Part shown: positions 11,940-26,900 of the stretch, one piece after another
Layout: each line of letters begins with the position of its first letter
How positions within the stretch are numbered: position 1 is the first letter of the stretch
Assembly: GCF_964340395.1 (NCBI RefSeq)
Contig: NC_135559.1
Location: forward strand, 24,693,072-24,757,071
Reading direction: 5' to 3'
Length of the DNA: 64,000 nucleotides
From: Glandiceps talaboti
Taxonomy: Eukaryota > Hemichordata > Enteropneusta > Spengelidae
Translations under genes and position numbers: made by a program
Notes under the pieces: generated by a model
The model's input: the letters and a program-made list of their open reading frames with translations, nothing else
The model's database searches: none
What the model was told of the DNA's origin: nothing

Positions 11940-14900
11940 TATATATATAATATATATATAATAGTTTTATATATTTATTGTTTTTATTTTGTCAATTAAT
12001 TATTTTTATGGCTGACACTGAAATTTCCTGTTATAAGGATCAATAAAGTTCTATTGTATTGTATTCATTATTATATTACTTGTGAACATGCTTTAAAAGA
12101 AGTTGGCAGTATGTAAATACTACAATGTGTCTGTGATAGGTAGAAATTGACTTCATTTTGATAATTGACCCTGGAGGTTAAGGTCAAAGGTCTCAAAAGA
12201 TAGTTTGCATTTGATAATGTGGGGTACACATTTGAATGGCATTTCTATGGCCAGGTTTGAAAGAAATCATATATATTTTATGTCTGAAAAATGATGTATT
12301 ATGGATGGATGCCAATAATGTTAATCAGAGATGAACTGAAAATGCTCCCATATACCTTTGTATAGTTTGTAGATGTAGTAAGTTTCATTGAATTTGGTGC
12401 AGCCGTTCTGCATGTGTAGCCCCATTTATGCAATCATTAATTATGCCCATTGTGGTGCGTCTTTTCCTAGTTTGTATGAACATTACATGTCTAAGTTTAA
12501 TAATGGATCTAACTTTGTACGGCACCTTAATTTACAATTAGCTCACCAAAATTTTCGCCAGGTATCCACCATGGCTTCGTCAGTGTTTTCTGAAGTCACG
12601 ACACATGCGTGACTTCAGACAATTGTCCCAAATTCTCGAAAGTTGGTAACGTCCCCCATCACGGTTCATAAATGCTTTTAAAGTCTGAATATGAATCACT
12701 TCCGTATCCTTCGAGTCACAATCCAAAATTGTAACATTGTCAGGGTGGAATGAATGACCTGGGTGATCCTTATGTAGATGTCTGGAGACCTCTGATGATG
12801 TGCATCTTGGTCTACGATGTTCACTTATTCTGACTTTCGGAGTCCTCTCTATTTCCCGATGTATCCCTCTTCACAGGTCTCATCATCGTGACCACTGCCC
12901 CTACACTTGATGTGATATGCTGGTCCACATGCAGACCTGACCATACTCCTTGAATATTTGGACTAAGCTCTCAAAAAGTCTCCTCACATAGGGTACACCA
13001 ACCGAAACTGTACATCTCGAAGGTTCAGACTGTCTCTGTGTAGATGTAGTTTGGCTGATTTTGGTTTGCCGTTGACCCTAGTGACTCACTTTGGGTACCT
13101 ACAGTTAGCATGGGCACAGCTTACATGTTCCAGCTCCCTATTAATTAAGGTTGTCCTTGTCCTCTCTGCTCTGTGGTGTAGAGTCCGGACTGCCCAACGC
13201 GTGTGTTGTAACGGATGGTTTGAACAGAAATGGCGATACTGGTCAGTATGGGTAGGTTTTTGATACATACTAGTTGATAGATGGCCATCGAGGTCATGAT
13301 AAGGTAGGGTATCAAGGAATAGAGTTGTGTTGTCTAACTCTTCTTCTATGGTGAACTTGATATGTGGGTTAATACTGTTGAGATGGTTGGTGAATTAAAC
13401 AGTATACCGGTACAGTTTCTTGATCATAGAGTGTATGTACATCATCCACACACCAAAACCACCACGCTGGGGGTGGCTAGTGGACAATGCTATCTGTTCA
13501 AACATACACAGCTTGCACTTCCAAAATGTCACAAGAAAACATTAATAATATGCAACAATACTCTGTACAGTGGTTTACTGTTATCTTTCTGGGCTTTCAA
13601 TTTTCTATGGTAATCACTCTCTGGAAATATGTGCTCCAAGCTAGAATGAACTCTGAACGAATCTGTTAGAATGGCTATCTGAGGCAGACTGTACCACAGT
13701 TTACATAACACTCTACACTTCGCACTGATGGTATGGTACTGCAGTGCACAATCCAAATTCATTCTTTTCCCTTTTGATATAATTGTGATGTTAATTAATT
13801 TATTTTTTTGGATAATAAATCAATTTCAATTTCAATTTCAATAAATAAGTTCCATGACATGAACGACAGTGTTAACTTTCAACTTGACAGAGACACAATT
13901 GCAAATGCATTGATACAAATTGTATGTCGCTGGAGAGAACTATGAACCATTATACACCGAGAGATTTATTGATACAAATTGTATGTCGCTGGAGAGAACT
14001 GTGAACTGGTATACACTGAGAGATTTATTGATACAAATTGTATGTCGCTGGAGAGAACTGTGAACCGGTATACACCGAGAGATTCATTGGTACAAATTGT
14101 ATGTCGCTGGAGAGAACTGTGAACCGGTATACACCGAGAGATTCATTGGTACAAATTGTATGTCGCTGGAGAGAACTGTGAACCGTTATACACCGAGAGA
14201 TTTATTGATACAAATTGTATGTCGCTGGAGAGAACTATGAACCGTTATACACCGAGAGATTCATTGGTACAAATTGTATGTCGCTGGAGAGAACTGTGAA
14301 CCGGTATACACCGAGAGATTTATTGATACAAATTGTATGTCGCTGGAGAGAACTGTGAACCGGTATACACCGAGAGATTTATTGATACAAATTGTATGTC
14401 GCTGGAGAGAACTGTGAACCAGTATACACCGAGAGATTCATTGGTACAAATTGTATGTCGCTGGAGAGAACTGTGAACCGTTATACACCGAGAGATTTAT
14501 TGATACAAATTGTATGTCGCTGGAGAGAACTGTGAACTGGTATACACCGAGAGATTTATTGATACAAATTGTATGTCGCTGGAGAGAACTGTGAACCGTT
14601 ATACACCGAGAGATTTATTGATACAAATTGTATGTCTCTGGAGAGAACTGTGAACTGGTATACACCGAGAGATTCATTGGTACAAATTGTATGTCGCTGG
14701 AGAGAACTGTGAACTGGTATACACCGAGAGATTCATTGGTACAAATTGTATGTCGCTGGAGAGAACTGTGAACTGGTATACACTGAGAGATTTATTGATA
14801 CAAATTGTATGTCGCTGGAGAGAACTGTGAACCGTTACACACCGAGAGATTTATTGATACAAATTGTATGTCGCTGGAGAGAACTGTGAACTGGTATACA

Positions 14901-17900
14901 CCGAGAGATTTATTGATACAAATTGTATGTCGCTGGAGAGAACTGTGAACCGTTATACACCGAGAGATTTATTGATACAAATTGTATGTCGCTGGAGAGA
15001 ACTGTGAACCGTTATACACCGAGAGATTTATTGATACAAATTGTATGTCGCTGGAGAGAACTGTGAACTGGTATACACCGAGAGATTTATTGATACAAAT
15101 TGTATGTCGCTGGAGAGAACTGTGAACCGTTATACACCGAGAGATTCATTGGTACAAATTGTATGTCGCTGGAGAGAACTGTGAACTGGTATACACTGAG
15201 AGATTTATTGATACAAATTGTATGTCGCTGGAGAGAACTGTGAACCGGTATACACCAAGAGATTCATTGGTACAAATTGTATGTCGCTGGAGAGAACTGT
15301 GAACCGGTATACACCGAGAGATTCATTGATACAAATTGTATGTCGCTGGAGAGAACTGTGAACTGGTATACACCGAGAGATTTATTGATACAAATTGTAT
15401 GTCGCTGGAGAGAACTGTGAACCGGTATACACCGAGAGATTTATTGATACAAATTGTATGTCGCTGGAGAGAACTGTGAACCGGTATACACCGAGAGATT
15501 TATTGATACAAATTGTATGTCGCTGGAGAGAACTGTGAACCGGTATACACCGAGAGATTTATTGATACAAATTGTATGTCGCTGGAGAGAACTGTGAACC
15601 GTTATACACCGAGAGATTCATTGGTACAAATTGTATGTCGCTGGAGAGAACTGTGAACTGGTATACACTGAGAGATTTATTGATACAAATTGTATGTCGC
15701 TGGAGAGAACTATGAACCGTTATACACCGAGAGATTCATTGGTACAAATTGTATGTCGCTGGAGAGAACTATGAACCGTTATACACCGAGAGATTCATTG
15801 GTACAAATTGTATGTCGCTGGAGAGAACTGTGAACCGTTATACACCGAGAGATTCATTGATACAAATTGTATGTCGCTGGAGAGAACTATGAACCGGTAT
15901 ACACCGAGAGATTCATTGATACAAATTGTATGTCGCTGGAGAGAACTATGAACCGGTATACACCGAGAGATTCATTGGTACAAATTGTATGTCGCTGGAG
16001 AGAACTATGAACTGGTATACACCGAGAGATTCATTGGTACAAATTGTATGTCGCTGGAGAGAACTGTGAACCGGTATACACCGAGAGATTCATTGGTACA
16101 AATTGTATGTCGCTGGAGAGAACTATGAACCGTTATACACTGAGAGATTCATTGATACAAATTGTATGTCGCTGGAGAGAACTGTGAACCGTTATACACC
16201 AAGAGATTCATTGGTACAAATTGTATGTCGCTGGAGAGAACTATGAACCATTATACACCGAGAGATTTATTGATACAAATTGTATGTCGCTGGAGAGAAC
16301 TGTGAACTGGTATACACTGAGAGATTTATTGATACAAATTGTATGTCGCTGGAGAGAACTGTGAACTGGTATACACCGAGAGATTCATTGGTACAAATTG
16401 TATGTCGCTGGAGAGAACTGTGAACCGTTATACACCGAGAGATTCATTGATACAAATTGTATGTCGCTGGAGAGAACTGTGAACCGTTATACACCAAGAG
16501 ATTCATTGGTACAAATTGTATGTCGCTGGAGAGAACTGTGAACTGGTATACACCAAGAGATTCATTGGTACAAATTGTATGTCGCTGGAGAGAACTGTGA
16601 ACCGGTATACACCGAGAGATTTATTGATACAAATTGTATGTCGCTGGAGAGAACTGTGAACCGGTATACACCGAGAGATTCATTGGTACAAATTGTATGT
16701 CGCTGGAGAGAACTGTGAACCGGTATACACCGAGAGATTCATTGATACAAATTGTATGTCGCTGGAGAGAACTGTGAACTGGTATACACTGAGAGATTTA
16801 TTGATACAAATTGTATGTCGCTGGAGAGAACTGTGAACTGGTATACACCGTGAGATTCATTGGTACAAATTGTATGTCGCTGGAGAGAACTGTGAACTGG
16901 TATACACCAAGAGATTCATTGGTACAAATTGTATGTCGCTGGAGAGAACTGTGAACCGGTATACACCGAGAGATTCATTGATACAAATTGTATGTCGCTG
17001 GAGAGAACTGTGAACTGGTATACACTGAGAGATTTATTGATACAAATTGTATGTCGCTGGAGAGAACTGTGAACTGGTATACACCGTGAGATTCATTGGT
17101 ACAAATTGTATGTCGCTGGAGAGAACTGTGAACCGGTATACACCGAGAGATTCATTGATACAAATTGTATGTCGCTGGAGAGAACTGTGAACTGGTATAC
17201 ACTGAGAGATTTATTGATTCAAATTGTATGTCGCTGGAGAGAACTGTGAACTGGTATACACCAAGAGATTCATTGGTACAAATTGTATGTCTCTGGAGAG
17301 AACTGTGAACTGGTATACATCGAGAGAGTCATTTATTCTTGAACAATGCCTTACATGTAACATTACCTGCGAACCATGTTTACCGCAGAGCATGTAGTGA
17401 GCGGCCCATTCACATAACACGTTTGGTAATCTAGTAACGAAGCTCGAAAAGAGCAAGTGTCAATTTTTAGTGACAATGAAATGGTGACGAGGTGGTATGA
17501 ATTTTTCTGAGTGATGTTTTCAGTATGAACAGAAGAACAGAAAATGCTTCACTGCAATGGCCATCAGTGATATCAATGAAAACCTGTTCTAATAAGTAAC
17601 CAATCATGTACCAAGATAATGATAACAGCAAGTAGTTTCAAAACTCCCCCAGACAAGCTCTCCACATCAGGAAATGGCCATGGGGCACATGAAACTGTTG
17701 ATACATTTTGTATACGATGGGTCATATTCAAATTTTCACAGATCACACTGCACTAAGAGATTTACACAACTGTGTTACATAGATGAACAGTGAGGATATG
17801 ATTTGCTCTACAAAGATAACAGAAAGTCTCTCTTGGTATAGGCCCTAATTGCCAAAGTTCGTCAATTATGCAAATGAGCAATTAATTGACAGCACTAAAT

Positions 17901-20900
17901 TTCATTAAGAACTATCATATCTCTGTATGATCAATATCTGTTACAAGTTTCATCAAATTTTATAATGCCCTTCTGGGTGCATAACCTGAGTTACAAACAT
18001 TCATTTATTATGCAAATTTGCCCTTAAGAAGCACACTGTATGAAAATATCTCTTCAAAACATTCCAACAGAAATATTAAATTTAACTTTCCAACACACCA
18101 TACTTTCCCTGTTTTTTTAACCACGATTTGGAAAGCCTGGTAACAGAAGAAGAAGGGGATTTCAGATACGTGTTGCATAGATTCCTATACCTTGCACCAT
18201 AACTTTCGGTTGAAGCTTAGTTGCAAAACCCGGACAATATACGTGGATCTTACCTGCTCATGACATTATCTTTCAGTAATAAACTACTTTCCAATTTAAA
18301 GAAAGAAAGAAATTGTCCTAATTTATTCGGAAAAATCAGAAAAATCATGGAAAAAACGTCTTTCAGGAGATACATGTAATTTGTAAAGTTAACTCAATAC
18401 AGCAGCCATTTCTATAAAGTGAAATACGACCTCTGAACAGTTCTCTCACTGTAAAACAAGTCATTGAAAATGACATACCCCCGCTATGATTGGGTTTTAA
18501 GGAACTGGCAGTTTATGTTGTCATTTTCAAACATGGTTGATGTTGTTTGGCCTCATATGGTTGTTTTTGATATCACTACTCTGTTCAAGCATTATGTTAT
18601 GGCTTTGGACATGAAAACTGCACCAACAAAATGGCTGCCAGGCAGCCATATCGGATTGTATCATGACGAAAATGGATATGCACATGTATGTCACAGAACA
18701 CTGTGCTAATACCAACTTTGTATGAGATCTGTTCAAGCATGTCTGAGTTATGGCTTTGGATATGGAAAATTCACAAACAAAATGGCTGCCAGGCAGCCAT
18801 ATTGGATCGTATCACGACAACAATGAATATGCACATGTATGTCATAGAACACTGTCCTAATACCAACTTTGAACGAGATCTGTTCAAGCATGTCTGAGTT
18901 ATATTTGGACATGGAAAATTCGCAAACAAAATGGCTGCCAGGCAGCCATATCGGATTGTACCACGACGAAAATGGATATGCACATGTATGTCATAAAACA
19001 CTGTCCTAATACCAACTTTGTATGAGATCTGTTTACGCATGTCTGAGTTATGGCTTTGGATCGACAGGGAAAATTCGCAAACAAAATGGCTGCTAGGCGG
19101 CCATATTGGATCGTATCGTAAAACAAATTAATGTGCATATGTATGCCATGATAGTATGTTACCCCTGTACCAAGTTTGAAAAAAATTGGTCCAGGCATCT
19201 CCAAGAAACGGCTGCGGACGGACGGACGGACGGACGGACAGACGGAACCCAATCCATAAGTCCCTCGCCGGACGAATTAACTAACAAGTGCTAGTGCTTT
19301 TATATCTTTGTATGATCCGTAGATGTAGCAAGTTTCATTGAATTTGGTGCAGCCGTTATGCATGTATAGCCCCATTTATCAAATCATTAATTATGCTAAT
19401 TAACATTAATTATGAAGGCCACTCCCACCAAAAACTAATCAGCACTAAGTTACAGTCTGACAATGCCACATAGTAAATTGTAGAACATTTGCTTCAGTAC
19501 TTTTTGAGATATCAGTGGAACAACATTTCTGCACAGACAGACAGACAGACAGACAGACATCGCCACGACATCAGCTCTCATACGGGAGCTAAAAATGCAG
19601 AAATAAGGTAAAAGTTACACACTGCACTACAAAATCTCATGATAGGTCAAGTTGTGTTCTGCGGTGATGTAGTAAGTCACTCACATACTTCATTCCGTAG
19701 TCATAATATTTCAGATTTTTACACGAGGGTCTATGCAGTTTGTGTGACTGTGTACTTGATATGGGTGATAAATTTACATCTACTGTCTATTGCTGTAATT
19801 GTTGTACATGTAAAGCAAGGGAGTATGTAAAGCAGGCCTGAGATAGTCAACACAAGACTCTTGTCATGTATAAACTGTTGGTTACTTTTCAAATTTCTCA
19901 TGACATTTTGTCATGGGAATTGCATTCAATATGTGTAGTTTTGGTCGATTGAAATCATAACAATTTTGTTGATAAAGGGATATTCACTATTTGTTTACAG
20001 TAAAGGAAACCCTGGAATGGCAACAACACGTTCATCTATATGTAGGGATTATACCAATACAATATCCCAATAAAATGATAATAAACATCTATCCGTTTAT
20101 TATGGTTTGTTAATTTATGCGAGTATAGGTATAAGCTGAGCAGATTCACACATTTGAAGGTTTTTTCAATGATAAGAGAGTAATGTTTACTCGAGAGTAC
20201 TGTTGGATAATGGGTGAGGGCCCATTGCTGATCTCTTTCTTGTCTGATATAATGCACTATGATTAATTTTTGTCCCTTTGTCTTTGAAGATAGTGGCAGG
20301 TCAAAGCTCAATATCTCATGTGAAAGTTCATTATGCACGCGTATGTACACACTAAAATGAGTATTATTATATGTCACATATACTGGACCACCCCTGTATG
20401 CATTGTTTACAATGGAGAAAGTGTGACACAGTGGTCTGTATATTGGACCAGCCCCTGTATGCATTGTTTACAATTGAGAAAGTGTGACGTAGTGGTCTGT
20501 ATATTGGACCACCCCTGTATGCATTGTTTACAATGGAGAAAGTGTGACACAGTGGTCTGTATATTGGACCAGCCCCTGTATGCATTGTTTACAATGGAGA
20601 AAGTGTGACACAGTGGTCTGTATATTGGACCAGTCCCTGTATGCATTGTTTACAATTGAGAAAGTGTGACGTAGTGGTCTGTATATTGGACCACCCCTGT
20701 ATGCATTGTTTACAATGGAGAAAGTGTGACACAGTGGTCTGTATATTGGACCAGCCCCTGTATGCATTGTTTACAATTGAGAAAGTGTGACGTAGTGGTC
20801 TGTATATTGGACCACCCCTGTATGCATTGTTTACAATGGAGAAAGTGTGACGTAGTGGTCTGTATATTGGACCACCCCTGTATGCATTGTTTACAATGGA

Positions 20901-23900
20901 GAAAGGGTGACGTAGTGGTCTGTATATTGGACCACCCCTGTATGCATTGTTTACAATTGAGAAAGTGTGACGTAGTGGTCTGTATATTGGACCACCCCTG
21001 TATGCATTGTTTACAATGGAGAAAGTGTGACACAGTGGTCTGTATATTGGACCAGCCCCTGTATGCATTGTTTACAATGGAGAAAGTGTGACGTAGTGGT
21101 CTGTATATTGGACCAGCCCCTGTATGCATTGTTTACAATGGAGAAAGTGTGACACAGTGGTCTGTATATTGGACCAGTCCCTGTATGCATTGTTTGCAAT
21201 GGGGAAAGTGTGACGTAGTGGTCTGTATATTGGACCAGCCCCTGTATGCATTGTTTACAATGGAGAAAGGGTGACACAGTGGTCTGTATATTGGACCAGT
21301 CCCTGTATGCATTGTTTGCAATGGGGAAAGTGTGACACAGTGGTCTGTATATTGGACCACCCCTGTATGCATTGTTTACAATGGAGAAAGTGTGACACAG
21401 TGGTCTGTATATTGGACCAGTCCCTGTATGCATTGTTTGCAATTGAGAAAGTGTGACGTAGTGGTCTGTATATTGGACCAGCCCCTGTATGCATTGTTTG
21501 CAATGGAGAAAGTGTGACACAGTGGTCTGTATATTGGACCAGCCCCTGTATGCATTGTTTGCAATGGAGAAAGTGTGACGTAGTGGTCTGTATATTGGAC
21601 CAGCCCCTGTATGCATTGTTTACAATGGAGAAAGTGTGACGTAGTGGTCTGTATATTGGACCAGCCCCTGTATGCATTGTTTACAATGGAGAAAGTGTGA
21701 CGTAGTGGTCTGTATATTGGACCAGCCCCTGTATGCATTGTTTGCAATGGAGAAAGTGTGACACAGTGGTCTGTATATTGGACCAGCCCCTGTATGCATT
21801 GTTTGCAATGGAGCAAGTGTGACGTAGTGGTCTGTATATTGGACCAGCCCCTGTATGCATTGTTTGCAATGGAGAAAGTGTGACACAGTGGTCTGTATAT
21901 TGGACCAGCCCCTGTATGCATTGTTTACAATGGAGAAAGTGTGACACAGTGGTCTGTATATTGGACCAGCCCCTGTATGCATTGTTTACAATGGAGAAAG
22001 TGTGACGTAGTGGTCTGTATATTGGACCAGCCCCTGTATGCATTGTTTACAATGGAGAAAGTGTGACACAGTGGTCTGTATATTGGACCAGCCCCTGTAT
22101 GCATTGTTTGCAATGGAGAAAGTGTGACGTAGTGGTCTGTATATTGGACCAGCCCCTGTATGCATTGTTTGCAATGGAGAAAGTGTGACGTAGTGGTCTG
22201 TATATTGGACCAGCCCCTGTATGCATTGTTTGCAATGGAGCAAGTGTGACGTAGTGGTCTGTATATTGGACCAGCCCCTGTATGCATTGTTTGCAATGGA
22301 GAAAGTGTGACGTAGTGGTCTGTATATTCCATTATTATATGTCACATATATTGGACCAGTCTCGATATGCATTGATTTCAATGGAGAAGGTGATAATGAC
22401 ATAGCGGCCCGTATCCAAAATAAATGATCCTATGGCGAACATCACACAATCTATTTTGATGCCAGCACTGCTATTTTGTACATGTGTAATATGACAACCC
22501 GGCATTCTGAAGTACTAGTTATCCTGAACACAATGATATGACCAAAATGATTGACATGTGACTTTGTTTTGTACATTATGCAAATGAGGTGTCCAAGCAA
22601 AAATGCGTAGAAACCCGTATATAGTATAGTAATCTGATGCTATTTTAATATTTTATGTAAAATTTGAAAAAATTCAGTTCAATTCATCTTTAACACCATA
22701 GATACAGTTCTGCATGGTTTTGATCATGAGTTGAATTAGGTCAATTTGAATACTTTTATACAAGTGATTGTTATCAGCATATGCATGATGATAGACAGAA
22801 TGTGAAATTACAAGATCAAAAAGAGGTTGGTTGTACAAAACTAGTTCCTGACATGAAATTCCTTGCATGAAAATGAATTCCCAGATAATATATAATAAAA
22901 ATATTATAGCCTTGATATAGGACGATATGCCCTTAGTGCAGGGATTCGATCAACACTCCGCTGTATGCATTGTGCTGATCATATCCTTGCACCTCGGGCA
23001 TATAACCCAATATAAAGGCAATAATATATAAGCTTCCAGTCTTAGTACATAAAATGTGAAATATTATAAATATGGCCACCATTCAACCATTATTGCCAAG
23101 GTCATAAAACAAAGTATTGTGCATATTAGACTACTGTTTCTGAAATTTGTGCCAGGTTTGGTTGAAGACGGCCCATATACATCAAAGAGGTCACCGAGTG
23201 TACATGTGAATTTCCAATGTTTTGGCTTTTTGATTTGCATGACCTTGAAAATAAAGGTCAAGGTCCAAGTTCAAGGTCTCATTAGGAAGCCCATTATGGA
23301 TAACATGGGTGTAGGCACTCAAATGAGGTCCCTATCTTAGCTTTCAGTGTTGTCCATACACTGGCCATTCAGGAGTAAATGGGAATATGGTCAGTCTTGA
23401 ACTGGCAACCAGCAGATTCAGAGCCAGTCACTCTAGCCATAATGACCAACAAAATGGCCTTATTGAAAAGTGTCAGTAGCTGCATGTACTCTATTTGTGA
23501 TGTGTACTTTGTCATCATTTTGGTTGTTCATTGTGACTGTTCATGTCAATCAATATAGCAAGCACTCAAGAAATTAAAAGGAAACTTGATTAAGTACATA
23601 CCTGCATAAATACATGGCAGTCAACATTTTTTGCACTGGTTGTAATCTTTTTGAATGCTTCAACAACATTGGGGAATGTTGTAGTCTTCATGAGGAGATC
23701 CTGGTTTAAGCCTAGCAGTGTGAGTGCTACACGAAATACAATCTTTGATCCTTCGTAAAATAAACTATCCCATATCCTTAGTACTGTCTGTAAGACAAGT
23801 CAAACATCAAATAAAACAGTTACTCAAAAAAGAAACATGCACATTTAGGGGAAGATTCTATATCAAAATATCTGTTGCCCGATTCATTTCTGCAAAATGT

Positions 23901-26900
23901 TTTAGTCGTCTCAAAATATCCTCAATAGGTGATAATAATAAGCCTGTAAAATGAGCACACATTGTGAGCTCAACTGCAGGTTTTAGTGTCTTAGTGACTC
24001 TAAAATGTCTGATAACAAGTAATTGACAATTCTGACTTTCACATGCATTGATTATTTCTTAACATTAGTATTGAAATCTCTGTTTGTTGTTGATAAAGGG
24101 AGCCCTACATTTGTAATCTCTGTTTGTTGTTGAAGAAGGGAGCCCTACATTTGTAATCTCTGTTTGTTGTTGAAGAAGGGAGCCCTACATTTGCTTGTAA
24201 TCTCTGTTTGTTGTTGATGAAGGGAGCCCTACATTTGTAATCTCTGTTTGTTGTTGAAGAAGGGAGCCCTACATGTGTAATCTCTGTTTGTTGTTGAAGA
24301 AGGGAGCCCTACATTTGTAATCTCTGTTTTTTGTTGATGAAGGGAGCCCTACATTTGTAATCTCTGTTTGTTGTTGATGAAGGGAACCGTACACTTAAAT
24401 ATCAAATATCAGTATTGAAGCTAATGAGTTCACGCCTTGTGCTTTGTCTCTTTTAGCCTCTCAAGTTCACTTCAGTTTTCCCCTCCTCATACTTCGTTTT
24501 GGGCTGCGACAACTACACTGAAGAGTTTATTTAGATTCTAAGGCAATATCCATGTTTTATTGTGGCTAATCACCAAGTGTTCAAAATGTCCTCACTCTTC
24601 TATTCAAGTCTTGCTCTAATTTCCAAGAGAATGAAAGTTTGTGGTGATCCTTTGCTAAGGAGAGTCAACGCCTCCACCTCGCAGCGACTGAAAGCACTGG
24701 ATTTTAATATGCAAAACCACCACTAGGAGGGGATGCTCTTCATGTAAATACAAACAACGTCAAATTCCTATTGTAGACAGTTAATTGTCGTCAGTCATAC
24801 CTGTCACCTGTTAAGAAAGCAAGAAGTATTTGCCACAACAACCTCATTACAATTCCACTTCCTTCTATTGTGAAAGCTTTTCACCGTCCTGTGATCCCAA
24901 GATACAGTATGCAAGTTCTACAGAACACAATGACTAAACCTGTGATCAGTTGCAACAATCTCATCCCTATTTCAACTCAGCCAGCTGTTTCTTTATCACC
25001 CAAGTAGATAAATACTGTGCTCTTCAACGCTCATTCAGTCAACACTCCGATTAAAACTGAAATCACATCCTTTATTAAAGAATATGAAGTTCAACTTATG
25101 TTCCTTACTGAAACCTGGTTGAAAGCCAAGGGTGACGAAGCTAAGTGTGCAGATTTAACACCAGCTGGCTAACAAATTAAATGATTTCCTCGTCCCACAT
25201 GAGGAGGCGGTCTTGCCGTCATCTACAATGACATCTTTTCCTTGTGCATTTTGTACCAAAGTAAGTTTCCATATGAACACACCACTTTTGAACTCGCCCA
25301 GATATCACTTTCTCTACCGTAGCATGTAATTAATTAATTATATAACTTTTTCTCTTTGTATCATCCTCCACCAAGTGGAACGAACTGATTCACTGATTCA
25401 CAGTTCATCAACCAGATTCTAAGTCTTCTTGAGCACTGCAACAATACTAGTCCATTACTTCAATCAAAGAATCTTGGAAAGCCAAACCTGCAAGCAATTG
25501 TTCAGTGTGTCACTACATAATAAATATTCACTTTATTGCCAAAAAAGAAAAGTATCTAATATCATACATGTCAACTAAATATTTAAAGACATTGGAAACG
25601 TTGGAGGCAAAAAAAAAGAAGCTTTTCACTAATCAAGTATGGCTCTACCTCAAATTTGGTATGCAATGTAAAGGGCCGAATGAGTTGGAAATGCATTACT
25701 AATACAACTACAGAGGTAAATGACAGTGAGAGGAGAAAGTGAGTCAGAAAGTCATCTGTTAATATATCCCACATAAGGCTAAGTTTTCCTAAAACCACCC
25801 TTTATATTAATTGGTAAGCTGTTCCACAGTTTAGCACTTTCAAATGAGATTCACAATTGACCAGCAGTGTGAGGAATGGCTAGGTTTCTCTCAAGTTTAT
25901 GCCTGCTAATTCGACTATGATCAACAGTTTGAAAATAGTCGTTAAGGTTATGAGGAAGGTTTCCATTGTACTGTGCTACCAACATTATTTCCTCTAGTTT
26001 ACTTCCTCAGCGCTTCTTTGATTTCTTTAACAAGATGCAGAATGCACACCAGGCAGTGTCCTCCACTGGATAGACGACGTGTAACTCGGTCTAGTACATC
26101 TATGCCAGACCATGCACTCACCATCCCAGTTGCTAGAACTAGAACCTACTCACTGGAGAGAAGCTTCATGCACTCGGCTGGCGGGATATGGAACAGTCTT
26201 CCTGAGTATGTTGTTGCAGACATCTCTGGCACTGGACTCCAAGCCTTCAAAGGCCGGTCACATGGTTTCCTTCTGACTAGGCCATAACTGATGGTTCTTT
26301 TTATTTTTCTTCATTTGATCTGCAGTGAACCATTTGATTGGCCTACTGGAGCATCACTTATGTTAATAATAATAATAATAATAATTTATTCCCACGTACA
26401 AAAAAACCCCCAAAAAATGTTTTGAACCTCTCGCCATTACCGCACAAATTGCCACGTCATTTAAGAGACGAGATCACGCGAGAATTTGGGACGCGACTTC
26501 ACTATCATGGCTGACACGTTCAAAGTATCTGCCTTCCGTAGCATAGGCAAACGAAGAGCTATGTTTGCTATCCTTGAAAGTTGAAAGCTATAATTATTGT
26601 GCAATTGTTGTATATAGTTTCTGGTTGTATCGGCAAGTTCATTTTACATGACATACAGAAGTGTCACATTGTCACTTTTTATTACTTTTGTGCTACATTC
26701 TAGCTATTGATTTTCGCCCCTGAATTGAAAATAAAACCAACAGAAGTTATCGTACATTGTCAATCACCGGTAGTGAAAACAATACATTGTACATGTCGAA
26801 ATCGTTGCCACAGCCACAGAGGAATCACAAGTCACGGTGGTTGTGTCTGTAACATTTATAAGTATATTTGATATTTGGAACTACAGTTGAAGAAACCTGT

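Noticed and set aside
12547-12583. Third hammerhead at the end of the second PLE
   Set aside because: CTGACGA, a plausible stem II and GAAA are present, but stem I has no partner and stem III cannot form around a U-H cleavage site. Treated as a decayed or chance motif.
20036-22402. Many long open frames on both strands (up to 201 codons) with repeated peptide motifs
   Set aside because: They arise from a stop-poor 61-bp tandem unit read in shifting frames on both strands. There is no independent start context and no recognised domain.
22930-22990. tRNA-like B-box (gggattcgatc)
   Set aside because: The match to the internal promoter is poor, there is no cloverleaf, and the bases belong to the palindromic element.
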